Below are positions 22,930 to 33,419 of a stretch of DNA of 64,000 bases, piece by piece. Made by a program: the position numbers and the translations under genes. This DNA comes from Anastatus disparis (Eukaryota > Arthropoda > Insecta > Hymenoptera > Eupelmidae). How positions within the stretch are numbered: the stretch's first letter is position 1; each line of letters opens with the position of its first letter. Below the pieces are notes generated by a model. That model had not been told where the DNA came from. It made no database searches and was given only the letters and a program-made list of their open reading frames with translations. The stretch is taken from the NCBI GenBank assembly GCA_017163975.1, contig JAFFSR010000034.1, positions 682,001 through 746,000 of the forward strand, read 5' to 3'.

Positions 22930-23590
22930 TTATTGGTGTAGGCGACCGTGAATGCGTTGGTAAACGTGAACGTCGAGGCGATCGTAAAGGCATACGTGAA
23001 CGCGAAGGTGGAGGTGTTTGTGAAGGCGAACGTGGAGGCGTACGTGAAAGCGAAGGTGGAGGTGTTCGTGAGCGTAAACGTGTAGACGTTCGTGTAGGCA
23101 ATCGTGAAGGCGTGCATGAAGGCAAACGTGAAGACGTACGTGAACACGAAGGTAGAAGCGTTCGTGAAAGCGAACGTGGAGGCGTCCGTGAACGCGAACG
23201 TAAAGGCGTACGTGAACGCGAACGTGAAGGCGTACGTGAACTTGAACAAGAAGGCGTTCGTGAAGGCGAACGTGGAGGCGTACGTTAACGCAAACGAGTA
23301 GGCGTTCGTGAAGGCGAACGTAAAGGCGTGCGTGAACGCGAACGTGAAGGCGTTCGTGAAGGCGAACGTGGAGGCGTACGTGAACGCGAACGAGAAGACA
23401 TTTGTGAACGCAAACGTGTAGGCGTTCGTGAAGGCGAACGTGAAGGCGTGCGTGAAGGCAAAAGTGGAGGCGTGCGTGAAGGCAAAAGTGGAGGCGTTCG
23501 TGAAGGCAAACGTGGAGACGTACGTAAACACGAAGGTGGAGGCGTTCATGAACGCGAACGTAAAGGCGTACGTGAACGCGAACGTAATGG
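22930..23590. repeat. Minisatellite coding RS/TP repeats
   Basis: Degenerate units built from GGCG-(T/A)-(T/A)-CGTGAA and GGCGAACGTG. The repeat is open in several frames on both strands (for example Phe-Ala-Phe-Thr repeats on minus, Val-Asn-Ala repeats on plus), an effect of a short period divisible by three. The frame in phase with flanking exons is the minus SRTP/RSPS one. Confidence 0.8.
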
Positions 23591-23879
23591 TTGAGGTGTT
23601 GAAGAAGGTAATTTTACTTTATTCAGTAAAACTTTTGGTTGCAGTTGTGATGAAGAAGCGAATTTTTTCAAACTAATGCTACTGTGATTCTCAGAATCCT
23701 TTACATTTTGCAATTCACCTTGTTTTTCTGTTAACCTAAGAGATTTTGTATTTATCACATTATAGTCCAACAGACTTAGTGGTACTCTATTACTTAATAA
23801 CTGCATTTTTTTTAAATTTCAATTTGCTTCTATTAACGTTGTTGGCAGCAGCTACTTTTGAAAAAATCTTCATTTGTTT

Positions 23880-24321
23880 CTAAAAAAGTAAAATGTTACT
23901 GTAAGTCTAATGCTCTATCATGAATTTTATAAATCAAAGTAACATTCTATTTTATTTAATTCTTCAATGCATTATAGTATATCACGCAATAAGTGCTTTC
24001 CAGAAATAAATGGTACATTACAGAACTAGTGCAGGAAGTTGCTGATTCCCGCACGGACAAAGTTAGTCGTCCGTACAAGATCACCTTTTTCTTGCACGTA
24101 TTACGTATTTTATTTGTTTACACAACGTGTGGGAAGTTCAACTGGTCTTCCCATATCATACCCTACATAGCAAAAAAGATTCGGGAAGCTTGTAATTAAC
24201 GATTCAAGGAAGATTCCAATGTGAGCTTTACACAAACATCCCGAAAGCTTACGGAAAATATTCTAATAGAACTAAATGGAACATTACAAAGAAGCATTCA
24301 GTAAGCTTCCGCAAAGATTAA
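23880..24321. repeat. Spacer ending in GAAGCTTCC-type repeat
   Basis: From about 24180 the DNA carries phrases such as AGCTTCCG, GGAAGATT and AAATGGAACATTACAAAGAAGC that recur after the BEL element at 33416-34640. 23880-24180 shows nothing recognisable. Confidence 0.55.
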
Positions 24322-24706
24322 GAGCAGGCCGAAGCAGATTCGATACCGGCCGAGAATCGAAAATCTGTTGTTTAATTTTCTCCTACTATACGTAATGGAA
24401 TGTATTAACATTTTACATACATTTACGAAATTTATTTCTCTATTGCGCTCGCCAAAAATAATTGAAGAAAATTTTAAAAAGTTAAAAATTTTATACTTCA
24501 GCTCTTTATTAAACTCTGAGTACGGTCACTTACTTTTCGTTTAAAATATGATGAATTTTATGAAAAAAACATCTATGATACAATCACGTATGCATAAAAA
24601 ATTGCGCTTGATAACAATTTCTTTTGAAAATAGTATAATTATTTTATTTATGATGAAATAACATTTCCGCTTCTCAGTTGGTAATCAAAACTACTCCGGC
24701 AGACTC
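24322..24706. mobile_element. 385-bp TTAA-flanked MITE
   Basis: Ends GAGCAGGCCGAAGCAG... / ...CTACTCCGGCAGACTC form an imperfect 16-bp TIR. TTAA flanks it at 24318-24321 and 24707-24710. The unoccupied repeat copy at 33610-33640 reads across the site with a single TTAA (33624-33627), an internal empty-site proof of the duplication. It has no ORF. Confidence 0.85.
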
Positions 24707-24988
24707 TTAAATGAAAAATTACAGGAATGTTATTGGGAAGATTACTTTATATCTTGTAAAAAGCTTCCAATAACGTTTTGTGAACGATTCCATCTAAACC
24801 TCCTGCAGCCTTCCACAGAATATTACATCAAGAATGTTGCGTTGCATCATATTTCTACGAACAGAAAGTTCGTTAAACACATTTTCTTAAAAACAGCTTT
24901 CCCGAAGGGCGCGCGGCCGGCACAGAGAGATAACGCAAACCTCAAGTTTGTCAAATTCTAAGACGTTCGGAACAGCTTTTTGTAAAGG

Positions 24989-25019
24989 TATAAAAGTAGA
25001 GACACGCGTCAAGTCAGTT
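24989..25019 (+). promoter_or_regulatory. LTR core promoter: TATA box and initiator
   Basis: TATAAAAG at 24989-24996 and an insect-type initiator TCAGTT at 25014-25019; the initiator A lies 27 bases after the first T of the TATA box. The same arrangement is in the 3' LTR, which could drive transcription into flanking DNA. Position and spacing are seen; activity is inferred. Confidence 0.6.
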
Positions 25020-25353
25020 CAGTTCAGAGTCAGCCGCCTAATACGCAATATCTCTCTCTGTCGACCGAGCGCCACTTAAGCTTACATAGCAATTAACAAC
25101 TCTTGCTCTTGCACTAAAGAGCTGATTCAAATCAATCGCATTCGTTCTCTAACGAACACACACATACCATAAACGAAGCCGTACGCGTACGCATTAACGA
25201 CTTCTAAAGTCACTAAGCCAACAACGTCTTCACGTTTGTTGTACTCACAATAACATAGAAATCACAAGGTTACACGCGTGTGCCTGCGAGCGTAATATTC
25301 GTGCGTAAATTCTTAGTTAATCTCAACTTGTAATTTAGTGCAGTGTAAAATTT

Positions 25354-25359
25354 AATAAA
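25354..25359 (+). terminator. LTR polyadenylation signal
   Basis: AATAAA about 340 bases after the initiator, followed by a T-rich stretch. In the 3' LTR the equivalent would end the transcript. Confidence 0.5.
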
Positions 25360-25768
25360 AGGGTTTTTTATGCCTTTAAGGCTTTTTCCCTCAAATTGAG
25401 TTAAATTCATTTCAACCTTTCTTTTCATTATAGTGCAGTGAATTCATAAAATAATAAGTTCAATTAGTGCAAAATCTAAAATTCCAATAGTGTTGTGTTG
25501 GTAAATTCATTGAGATTTTTAATAGTAAATTTTAGTTTCTTAAATCACAGTTAAATTAAATTTAAAGTAAAGTCAAATTTAAATTCTTTAGTTTGTAGAT
25601 GGTAAATGTAGAATCAATTTTTATATTTTGTGTTAAATTCAGTAAAATTTAGATTTGCTAAAAAAGGGAAAATTGTGTTAGTTAAAAAATAGGTTAATTT
25701 TTCATTTCAAAAAAAATTAAATTCATAAGACAACGAAAAATTAGAATTTCGATGTAGTTGACGCTACA

Positions 25769-27193
25769 TTTTGGTGCCTCTCTTGTAAGGTTATAACTTA
25801 CGACAAAAGCGTTTACGAATTGCGCGCGTCAAAACATCTAATTCTCAGAATCAGCCAACAAGTCAAATTCTGCATCGCCACGCTTGCCATCGTGCCCGCC
25901 AAGGAGACCTCAGCACCCAAAGGCAACAGCATAGGACACAAAGATAAGTTGTTTTATTCTTTGTTTCACAGTTGAAAAATTTAAATTAAAATTTTTTTTA
26001 CTTCAAAAATTTATTTCACATTAAATTCAAAGTTCATTTTTTTTTGAAATTCATTTTACATTAAATTCAAAGTTGATTTTTTTGGAAATTCATTTTACAT
26101 TAAATTCAAAGTTGATTTTTTTGGAAATTCATTTTACATTAAATTCAAAGTTGATTTTTTTGAGATTTATTTTACATTAAATTCAAAGTTGAGTCTTTTT
26201 GAAATTCATTTTACATTAAATTCAAAGTTCATTTTTGAAATTTATTTATTAGTAAAAATTCATTTCCTTTATTGACTAAAATAATTTTACGAGGTTAATT
26301 AAATCAAAACCAATTAAATTTATCTTTGTGACAAAGATAGGAAACAAAGGTATATAGTATAAGATTGAAAGTGTGTAAGAGTGACCGTTTGTATTTACTA
26401 GGATTAACAAAGCTCATACATCACAGTCAAGGTTAAAACTCTGTTGTCAGTAACAGAAAATTCAACATTTTTGAATCGTAAGCAAGCAATTAAGTTTCTT
26501 TTTTTTGCTAAACCCCATTGAACGTCGCATTCACTAAAAAATAATTATTCAACGCAAAGAAATTACATTCTTTTAAATTCGATATTTCTTTAAGAAATCG
26601 AATTTGACATTAAATTCAAAAAAATTTAGTTTGTTCAATTTCATAATTAACATTTATTTGTTCAGATTTAAAGGTCAAGTTTGTAAATTTTCATTAATTT
26701 GATTTATTTAAATTCAAGTCAAATATTAAAATTTAGTTTATTCATTTTCAGAATTTACATTTTATTTGTTCAGATTAATTTAATTAAAATCTAAAGGTCA
26801 AGTTTGTTCATTTTCATTAATTTCAAGTAAATAAATTAGTGGTCATTAGTCAAGTTTCAATCAATCAATTTTCAAATCAATTTCAAATTGTTTCAAATTT
26901 TGCAAATTAAATTATTCAATTTGTCCATTTTACAAAGTCAAGTCATTATTGTTTTAGCTAGAAATACCGGAACCGGCCGCTGTTTGCCGCCGCCCCAATC
27001 ACGACAGCTTGTCTGCTGCACAAATCGCAGCAGACTTTCTGCCGAGTTCACAGGGGCTCGAGGGGGGAGTGCGACGGTAGCTAGTTCTGGTAGCGGGTAG
27101 GTAGACAGGGTTAAATCGCGTTTCGCGCTCCTGTTCTATTAAAAAACAATAAAATAAGATTCTAGTAAATTTTTAAAACAATCTTTCAACAAA
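25769..27193 (+). other. BEL 5' leader with primer site and 39-bp repeats
   Basis: TGGTGCC starts at 25772, four bases after the LTR, and is the likely primer-binding site for a tRNA ending GGCACCA. 26010-26230 has about six copies of a ~39-bp unit with TTACATTAAATTCAAAGTT. Near 26960-27100 is a GC-rich patch. The 70-codon frame there has no features. Confidence 0.6.
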
Positions 27194-28486
27194 ATGAATA
27201 AAGACGAGTTAATAACAGCCACACACAAAGAGTATAGGAATTTCAGGGAGGGAATAAATGCATTGACAACTTATTTAAAAACTCCTAACGTTAATCCTTT
27301 AAACGCACAACTAAGATTAAAGGATCTTTCAAAGCTGCATTCTCAATGTCAGAAATATCACAAAGCTTTAGCAACAGTTGTGTCCGAACACGAATTACTC
27401 AGCGAATATAGGACATTAACTGACGCATATTATGAAACTTCAACCAGCGTTACCGGTCTCAGTCAACCTGTAATCACACCAGCTCCTCTCGCTAATTCAA
27501 CTTTGAACAGTAGTAATATAACAATTACTCAACGACACGATGCTCCAAAGTTGCCGGAGATTAAAATTACTTCCTTCGACGGCAAAGCTGATCAATGGTT
27601 GGCTTTTAAAAATCAATTCACTGCGTTAGTCCACACTCGAACTGACATTAGCGATTTCGTAAAACACACTCAATTGTTGAATTCTCTCACCGGATCGGCT
27701 AAGTTAAAAATCGTCGCTCTCGGACCAAGTGCAGACAATTACCAGAGGGCATGGAAGGCGCTCACAGATGCATACGATCACAAACGTCTCATAGTAGTTG
27801 ATCATCTTAATTCATTAATAGATTTGCCTAGGGTTCCAGCAGCAACAGCCGAAGGAGTATCTCAACTGCTTGATGCGATTCGTCAACACTCTGCAATGCT
27901 TGAACAAACTTTAGGCACTCCAGTTTCGTTCGAACATTTTGTCATTAGAATAGCTGAACGCTGTCTTCCTCACAGAATGCTGAGCAGATGGCAAGAGAAA
28001 CTTGATGTTGACCAGCCGCCCACTCTCAAGGAATTTTGTTCATTTTTGCAAACCAACATTTTTAACTTACAGGGACTTGAACACTCGTCAGCTGATTCCA
28101 GAAGCAGAGCAGATTTAAAACGAAAACCCAAACATTATTCAAACAAGGAGTGTAATAAAATAATTAAGACTGAAGCTCGATCGTTAGTCACTTCGTCCTC
28201 AACACTAGTCGTTTCTTGTCCCAAATGTCAACAACCTCACCATTTGTATAGGTGTCCTCAACTGCAAGATTTAAGTGTCCAACAGCGATGGGATCTTGTA
28301 AAGTCTAAACAACTTTGTCGTAATTGTCTAGGTAAACACAATACCCCTTGTCCCAGTAAAGGTAAATGCAGGAAGTGCAATCGCCTACATCACACATCAT
28401 TACACACAGATAAGGAGACACAGCAACACAACAGAAGCTCGACTTCTTCTACAGTAAACAAAGATTCAAAACCAAGTAACATCTGA
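27194..28486 (+). CDS. gag: BEL/Pao gag region
   Basis: 430 codons from ATG 27194 to TGA 28484-28486. The middle (about residues 115-270: PEIKITSFDGKADQWLAFKNQF..., LNSLTGSAKLKI...) matches the DUF1759 gag domain typical of BEL/Pao. The C-terminus has the Cys/His cluster CPKCQQPHHLYRC... CRNCLGKHNTPC... CRKCNRLHH, which would bind RNA. It forms the particle that packages the element's RNA in the cytoplasm. The frame continues without shift after the TGA into the protease, so the TGA is a premature stop or a readthrough point rather than a natural end; BEL elements normally make one Gag-Pol frame. Confidence 0.85.
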   Translation: MNKDELITATHKEYRNFREGINALTTYLKTPNVNPLNAQLRLKDLSKLHSQCQKYHKALATVVSEHELLSEYRTLTDAYYETSTSVTGLSQPVITPAPLANSTLNSSNITITQRHDAPKLPEIKITSFDGKADQWLAFKNQFTALVHTRTDISDFVKHTQLLNSLTGSAKLKIVALGPSADNYQRAWKALTDAYDHKRLIVVDHLNSLIDLPRVPAATAEGVSQLLDAIRQHSAMLEQTLGTPVSFEHFVIRIAERCLPHRMLSRWQEKLDVDQPPTLKEFCSFLQTNIFNLQGLEHSSADSRSRADLKRKPKHYSNKECNKIIKTEARSLVTSSSTLVVSCPKCQQPHHLYRCPQLQDLSVQQRWDLVKSKQLCRNCLGKHNTPCPSKGKCRKCNRLHHTSLHTDKETQQHNRSSTSSTVNKDSKPSNI

Positions 28487-28948
28487 CTAGCATCTCATTC
28501 CTATGTAGCGGTCACTCACCCTTTAAATTCAAGCTTAATGACCACAGCAACTGTCAAATTTGTAACTGCGAGCAAAGGTTTTATTCTGGCACAAACTTTA
28601 ATTGACTCATGTTCCACTGTAAATTTAATTACCAAATCTTTTGCAAACACATTAAACTTACCAAAAAACACTTGTTCAGTTAACATAGGAGCAGTAAATA
28701 GTTTATGTACAGTTTCAAACAAATACATTCAAGCAACTTTTTATTCTATGTACAACAGATCACACTACGAACTTAAATTTTTGGTTGTATCAAACATTGC
28801 AGACAATGTGCCTAATAAAGCTTTTCCTCGCGAATTATTCACCATTCCAAAGGGCGTTCAGTTAGCCGACCCCCAATTTCACTTACCAAAACACATTGAT
28901 GTATTATTTGCATCTGACATTGCATTAACAATCCTGACACAAGGCTAA
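28487..28948 (+). pseudogene. BEL/Pao aspartic protease region
   Basis: The same frame as gag, opening directly after TGA 28484-28486 (first Met at 28538). It has the active-site-like LIDSCSTVNLITKSFA; the DSC or DTC form in place of DTG/DSG occurs in some Pao-group proteases as I recall, so I do not call it dead. It ends at TAA 28946, where the family has a Gln (GQIQL context), consistent with a CAA to TAA change. The protease would mature the Gag-Pol polyprotein. Confidence 0.7.
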
Positions 28949-29842
28949 ATCCAACTTCAGCACAAAGGGGCAAAATTACTGTTACAAAAAACTAAGTTAG
29001 GATGGATTGCAGCTGGGAATTCTGATAATCTTAACAACACTCTTAAAAATCATTGTAACGTAATCAAGTTAGATAAACTCATTGAAAAATTTTGGTTAAT
29101 TGAAGATTTCGATCATGAACCCATTAAGTCTCGAGATGAAGTCGCATGCGAACAACACTATGTTGCTCATACTCAACGAGATGCAACAGGTAGATACATG
29201 GTTCGTTTGCCATTTAGGGACAGTAAGTTTAACTTAGGTGAGTCTAGAATGCAAGCTCTTAGGCGATTTCATTCTCTCGAGAGAAAATTTCTTTCGAACC
29301 CTAGTTTAAAGGAAGAATACTCTAAGGTATTGAATGAGTATATTTCTTTAGGACATATGACCATCTGTGATGACATCGAAGGGGGATATTATCTTCCACA
29401 TCATGCAGTAATCAAAGAATCTAGTGAAACCACTAAGGTTAGAGTAGTCTTTGATGCTTCCGCAAAAACTTCTACAGGAATTTCACTCAATGACACATTG
29501 ATGGTCGGACCAACGTTGCAGAACACCATCTTCCAGCAATTAATTTCGTTTCGATCACACTTATTTGTCGTTACAGCTGACATCGAGAAAATGTATAAGC
29601 AAATTTTAATTCACCCAGACGATAGGAAATTTCAGAAGGTTTTTTGGTATCATGAAGGTAAAATTAGAACTTTTCAATTAAATACAGTTACTTTTGGGAC
29701 AGCTCCAGCTCCATTTCTCGCTATACGTACTATTCAACAACTCGCTAGGGACGAAGCAGAAAACTTTCCAAAAGCCAGTAAATTGCTCTTGCGCGATTTC
29801 TATGTAGATGATTTTGTATCTGGGGCTAACTCATTTAATTAA
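28949..29842 (+). pseudogene. pol: BEL/Pao reverse transcriptase region
   Basis: Continues in frame after TAA 28946-28948 (HKGAKLLLQKTKLGWIAAG is the linker typical of BEL). RT motifs are visible: YYLPHHAVIKESS...VRVVFDASAKT, LFVVTADIEKMYKQILIHP with the first catalytic Asp, and FYVDDFVSG with the YVDD pair. It ends at TAA 29840-29842 inside the RT thumb region; reading frame and homology continue beyond. It would copy the element's RNA into DNA. Confidence 0.85.
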
Positions 29843-31081
29843 ATATTAGCTATTCGAGATGAAGTAATTCAACTACTAGCTCGAGGGGGTTTTGTAATTA
29901 GAAAATGGGCTTCTAATCATAAGGGGGTTTTAAACAATATAGAGAAAAAATACTTCAACTTAGATTGTGTCATAACGAAAGAGTCAATTCAGAAAACCTT
30001 AGGTATTATGTGGGATACTCAAGATGATCTTTTAAAATATACTGTGCAAAATATTGACATACTGGTTAGGGCGAGCAAGAGAAATTTACTGTCTGAAATC
30101 TCAAAAATTTTTGATCCTCTTGGCTTATTAGGACCAGTAGTATTGTATGCTAAGGTATTAATTCAGGAATGTTGGGCAGCGAAGGTTACGTGGGACGAAC
30201 CCTTGCCAGAGAACATTTACAACAGGTGGAAAATTTTAGCTGATCAATTAACACTTCTACGAGAAGTTTCTTTTTCTAGGCATTCGTTAATTAAAAATCC
30301 AATTAAAATAGAAATTCATGGCTTTTGCGATGCGTGTTTACACGGATACGGAGCTTGTATATATGTTAAATCAGAAGATCGTTTAGGAAATATATCTATT
30401 CAATTAATTTGTAGTAAATCTAGAGTAGGACCACTTAGTGGGATAACTATACCGAGGTTAGAACTATGTGCAGCTTCTATTCTTAAAAAATTGTATGTAG
30501 AGGTTAGGAGTCAGTTAAATTTTACAATAGATAGGACTATTCTTTGGTCAGACTCAACTATAGTATTAGCTTGGTTAAAGAAAGCCCCTCATTTATTACG
30601 ACCTTTTGAATCAAACAGAGTAGCAGATATTCAGACTTTAGGTAACGAGGTTAGCTGGAGGTTTGTAAATTCCAACGATAACCCCGCGGACGCACTCTCG
30701 CAAGGCCAACTCCCCGCGGACTTTCTGAATAATTCTTTATGGGCATCAGGACCCAAATGGTTAAAACATAACGAAATTTGTTGGCCGCGTCTAACGCAGG
30801 TACCGGTGGCTGATTTACCTGGACTTACAACGGAAAACTGCTCGTTATCAGCCTACAGGGGCAGTGGAATTTATTCCTCATTTTCCAAGCTTGAACGACT
30901 TATTAGGGTAGTGGCTTACATATTACGATGGAAAGATAAAATCTCTAAAGATAGGCAGGTAGTAGAAACTCAAACTAATCAGGTAAATTCTCCATTATTA
31001 GTGTCAGAACTCATTAGAGCGGAACAAAAAATTCTTTTACTAGTTCAACACGAACGATTTTCTACTGAATATAATCGTTGA
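29843..31081 (+). pseudogene. pol: BEL/Pao RT connection and RNase H region
   Basis: In-frame continuation (ILAIRDEVIQLL...). ISKIFDPLGLLGPV is the BEL connection motif. The RNase H core starts at IEIHGFCDACLHGYGA and includes ...RLELCAA... and ILWSDSTIVLAWL. It ends at TGA 31079-31081 before the integrase zinc finger. RNase H removes the RNA strand of the hybrid. Confidence 0.85.
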
Positions 31082-32389
31082 TCAATTCATGCCAAGGAAG
31101 CGCGAGGCACTCACAAAAAGGGAACGCCCTTCGATAACTTAAATCCATTCATTGATGATGTAGGAATCATTCGAGTAGGAGGTAGGCTCAAAGGGGCTAA
31201 CATATCTCATGATCAGAAATGTCCCATTTTGTTACCTAGTAAACATCAGGTCACTGATATGATTATCAAGCGAGCCCACGAGGCTAATTTACATGCAGGC
31301 GGTCAATCAACTCTTGCAGAAATTCGTCAAAGGTATTGGATTTTAAATGGTAAGAATCAGGTACGTAGGATTATTAGACACTGTATAGAGTGTATTAGAC
31401 ACAGACCCAATTTGATTCATGCCAAAATGGCGGATTTACCTAAGTATAGGGTTCAGGAATCCCCTGTGTTCTGTCACACTGGAGTAGATTTTTTCGGACC
31501 AATATTAATTAAGGAAAAGAAAGATAGAAATAGGTCATTTATTAAAACTTATGGTTGCGTATTTATCTGTATGGTGTCAAAGGCAGTTCATATAGAATTA
31601 GCAACTGACCTTTCGACTGAAGGTTTTCTAGCCGCATTTCGTAGATTTATAGGACGTAGGGGTATCCCAGAACAAGTATATTCAGACAATGGAACCAATT
31701 TTGTAGGCGCTGACCGAGAACTACAAAAAATTTATGATATGATGATGACTCCTCAATTTCAGAATGAAATTGACAATTATGCTTCAACTAAAAGAATCCA
31801 ATGGCATTTTAACCCACCTTTGTCACCACATTTTGGAGGTATTTGGGAAGCGGCCGTAAAGAGTTTTAAACATCACTTAAAACGAGTCCTTAAGGACCAA
31901 AAACTCACTTATGAACAAATCAATACTCTTTTAATTGAGATAGAAGCCATATTAAATTCTAGATCATTGTATGCTCTTTCGGCCGATCCCAACGACCCCC
32001 TTCCAATAACACCTGCTCACCTTCTTATAGGCAAACCTTTTAATTTCTTACTAGAACAAAATTTTGTTTCAGTTCCAGTCAACAAGCTGTCCACTTACAA
32101 TTTCATTACGAAAGCCAGACAGGATTTTTGGAAAAAATGGCGAAAGGAGTATTTACACGAACTCCAAACTAGACAAAAATGGCACTCTTCAACAGAAAAT
32201 TTAGAACCAGGCTCTGTAGTCATTTTAATGGACGATGTAACAGTTTGTAATAAATGGCCATTGGGTGTTGTCATCGAGGTTTTTCCAGGGGACGATGGCA
32301 TAGCACGAGTGGCTTCAATCAAGACTGCGAGCGGCGTATATAAGCGCAACATTACAAAGCTTTGTATTTTACCGATTTGCGAGCGTTGA
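31082..32389 (+). pseudogene. pol: BEL/Pao integrase region
   Basis: In frame after TGA 31079. It has the HHCC zinc finger (HEANLHAGGQSTLAEI...HCIECIRHR) and the catalytic core GVDFFGPI..., VYSDNGTNF and HFGGIWEAAVKSFK (D,D,E). The C-terminal part (FWKKWRKEYLHELQ, PGSVVILMDD, WPLGVVIEVFPG) matches the DUF5641 tail of BEL integrases. The natural stop is TGA 32387-32389. This segment is full length on its own; the four upstream stops would prevent its synthesis without readthrough. Confidence 0.85.
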
Positions 32390-32483
32390 ATAATGTAAAA
32401 TTTCATATCTATGTATCATTTATGTCATATCAAACTGCGACCTGATTACTCCTTTATCATGTTCGCAGCCTGCGCCGGGAGTA

Positions 32484-33415
32484 TGTTGCGTTGCATCATA
32501 TTTCTACGAACAGAAAGTTCGTTAAACACATTTTCTTAAAAACAGCTTTCCCGAAGGGCGCGCGGCCGGCACAGAGAGATAACGCAAACCTCAAGTTTGT
32601 CAAATTCTAAGACGTTCGGAACAGCTTTTTGTAAAGGTATAAAAGTAGAGACACGCGTCAAGTCAGTTCAGTTCAGAGTCAGCCGCCTAATACGCAATAT
32701 CTCTCTCTGTCGACCGAGCGCCACTTAAGCTTACATAGCAATTAACAACTCTTGCTCTTGCACTAAAGAGCTGATTCAAATCAATCGCATTCGTTCTCTG
32801 ACGAACACACACATACCATAAACGAAGCCGTACGCGTACGCATTAACGACTTCTAAAGTCACTAAGCCAACAACGTCTTCACGTTTGTTGTACTCACAAT
32901 AACATAGAAATCACAAGGTTACACGCGTGTGCCTGCGAGCGTAATATTCGTGCGTAAATTCTTAGTTAATCTCAACTTGTAATTTAGTGCAGTGTAAAAT
33001 TTAATAAAAGGGTTTTTATGCCTTTAAGGCTTTTCCCTCAAATTGAGTTAAATTCATTTCAACCTTTCTTTTCATTATAGTGCAGTGAATTCATAAAATA
33101 ATAAGTTCAATTAGTGCAAAATCTAAAATTCCAATAGTGTTGTGTTGGTAAATTCATTGAGATTTTTAATAGTAAATTTTAGTTTCTTAAATCACAGTTA
33201 AATTAAATTTAAAGTAAAGTCAAATTTAAATTCTTTAGTTTGTAGATGGTAAATGTAGAATCAATTTTTATATTTTGTGTTAAATTCAGTAAAATTTAGA
33301 TTTGCTAAAAAAGGGAAAATTGTGTTAGTTAAAAAATAGGTTAATTTTTCATTTCAAAAAAAATTAAATTCATAAGACAACGAAAAATTAGAATTTCGAT
33401 GTAGTTGACGCTACA
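32484..33415 (+). repeat. 3' LTR of BEL element
   Basis: 932 bp, TGTTGCG...GCTACA. It is preceded by the short purine stretch GCGCCGGGAGTA, the candidate polypurine tract. It differs from the 5' LTR at one base and in two T runs. Confidence 0.95.
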
Positions 33416-33419
33416 AGAA

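Larger units (their letters stand above)
22005..23879 (-). pseudogene. BEN-domain-like gene, 3' exons with RS/TP repeat region
   Basis: Minus-strand exons 23879-22849, 22759-22670, 22590-22550 and 22223-22005 have clean AG and GT borders and compatible phases (G|AA, A|CA, phase 0). The first exon encodes a polar segment and then ~200 residues of SRTP/RSPS-like repeats. The last ~75 residues (VYLGKNVKVGPKSWQ..., SQFAREIAVLIF, NLPGRSPVKLVSAAKLELYL) fit my memory of BEN domains, which bind DNA or chromatin partners in the nucleus. Breaks: an extra A in an A8 run just before ATG 23806, and stops at 23546-23548 and 23285-23287 within the repeats. With one A fewer, all phases close. It may be a pseudogene, or the repeat tract may be mis-assembled. 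A strong GTGAGT at 22012 leaves open a further exon. Confidence 0.55.
24835..25768 (+). repeat. 5' LTR of BEL element
   Basis: 934 bp, TGTTGCG...GCTACA, matching 32484-33415 except for three small differences. It carries the element's promoter and an AATAAA. Confidence 0.95.
24835..33415 (+). mobile_element. Complete BEL/Pao LTR retrotransposon
   Basis: 8.58 kb: 5' LTR 24835-25768, leader 25769-27193, one gag-pro-pol frame 27194-32389, 3' LTR 32484-33415. The target duplication is AGAA (24831-24834 and 33416-33419; AAGAA if the last LTR base is shared). By eye the LTRs differ by one A/G substitution and two 1-bp T-run length changes, so the insertion is recent. It sits inside a ~335-bp tandem repeat: flank bases 24726-24834 continue at 33416 and the unit restarts near 33642. 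The coding frame has four nonsense codons and no frameshift. Confidence 0.95.

Noticed and set aside
22917..23676. Separate genes of F-A-F-T, V-N-A or R-E-R repeats
   Set aside because: All are alternative frames of one minisatellite. Only the SRTP/RSPS minus frame connects to exons with splice sites.
28538..28948. Protease dead because of DSC in place of DSG
   Set aside because: A Cys at this place is, as far as I recall, seen in Pao-group proteases, so it is not evidence of inactivation.
24835..33415. Endogenous retrovirus with an envelope gene
   Set aside because: After integrase there is only ~95 bp before the 3' LTR, so there is no env. Domain order and motifs are BEL/Pao.
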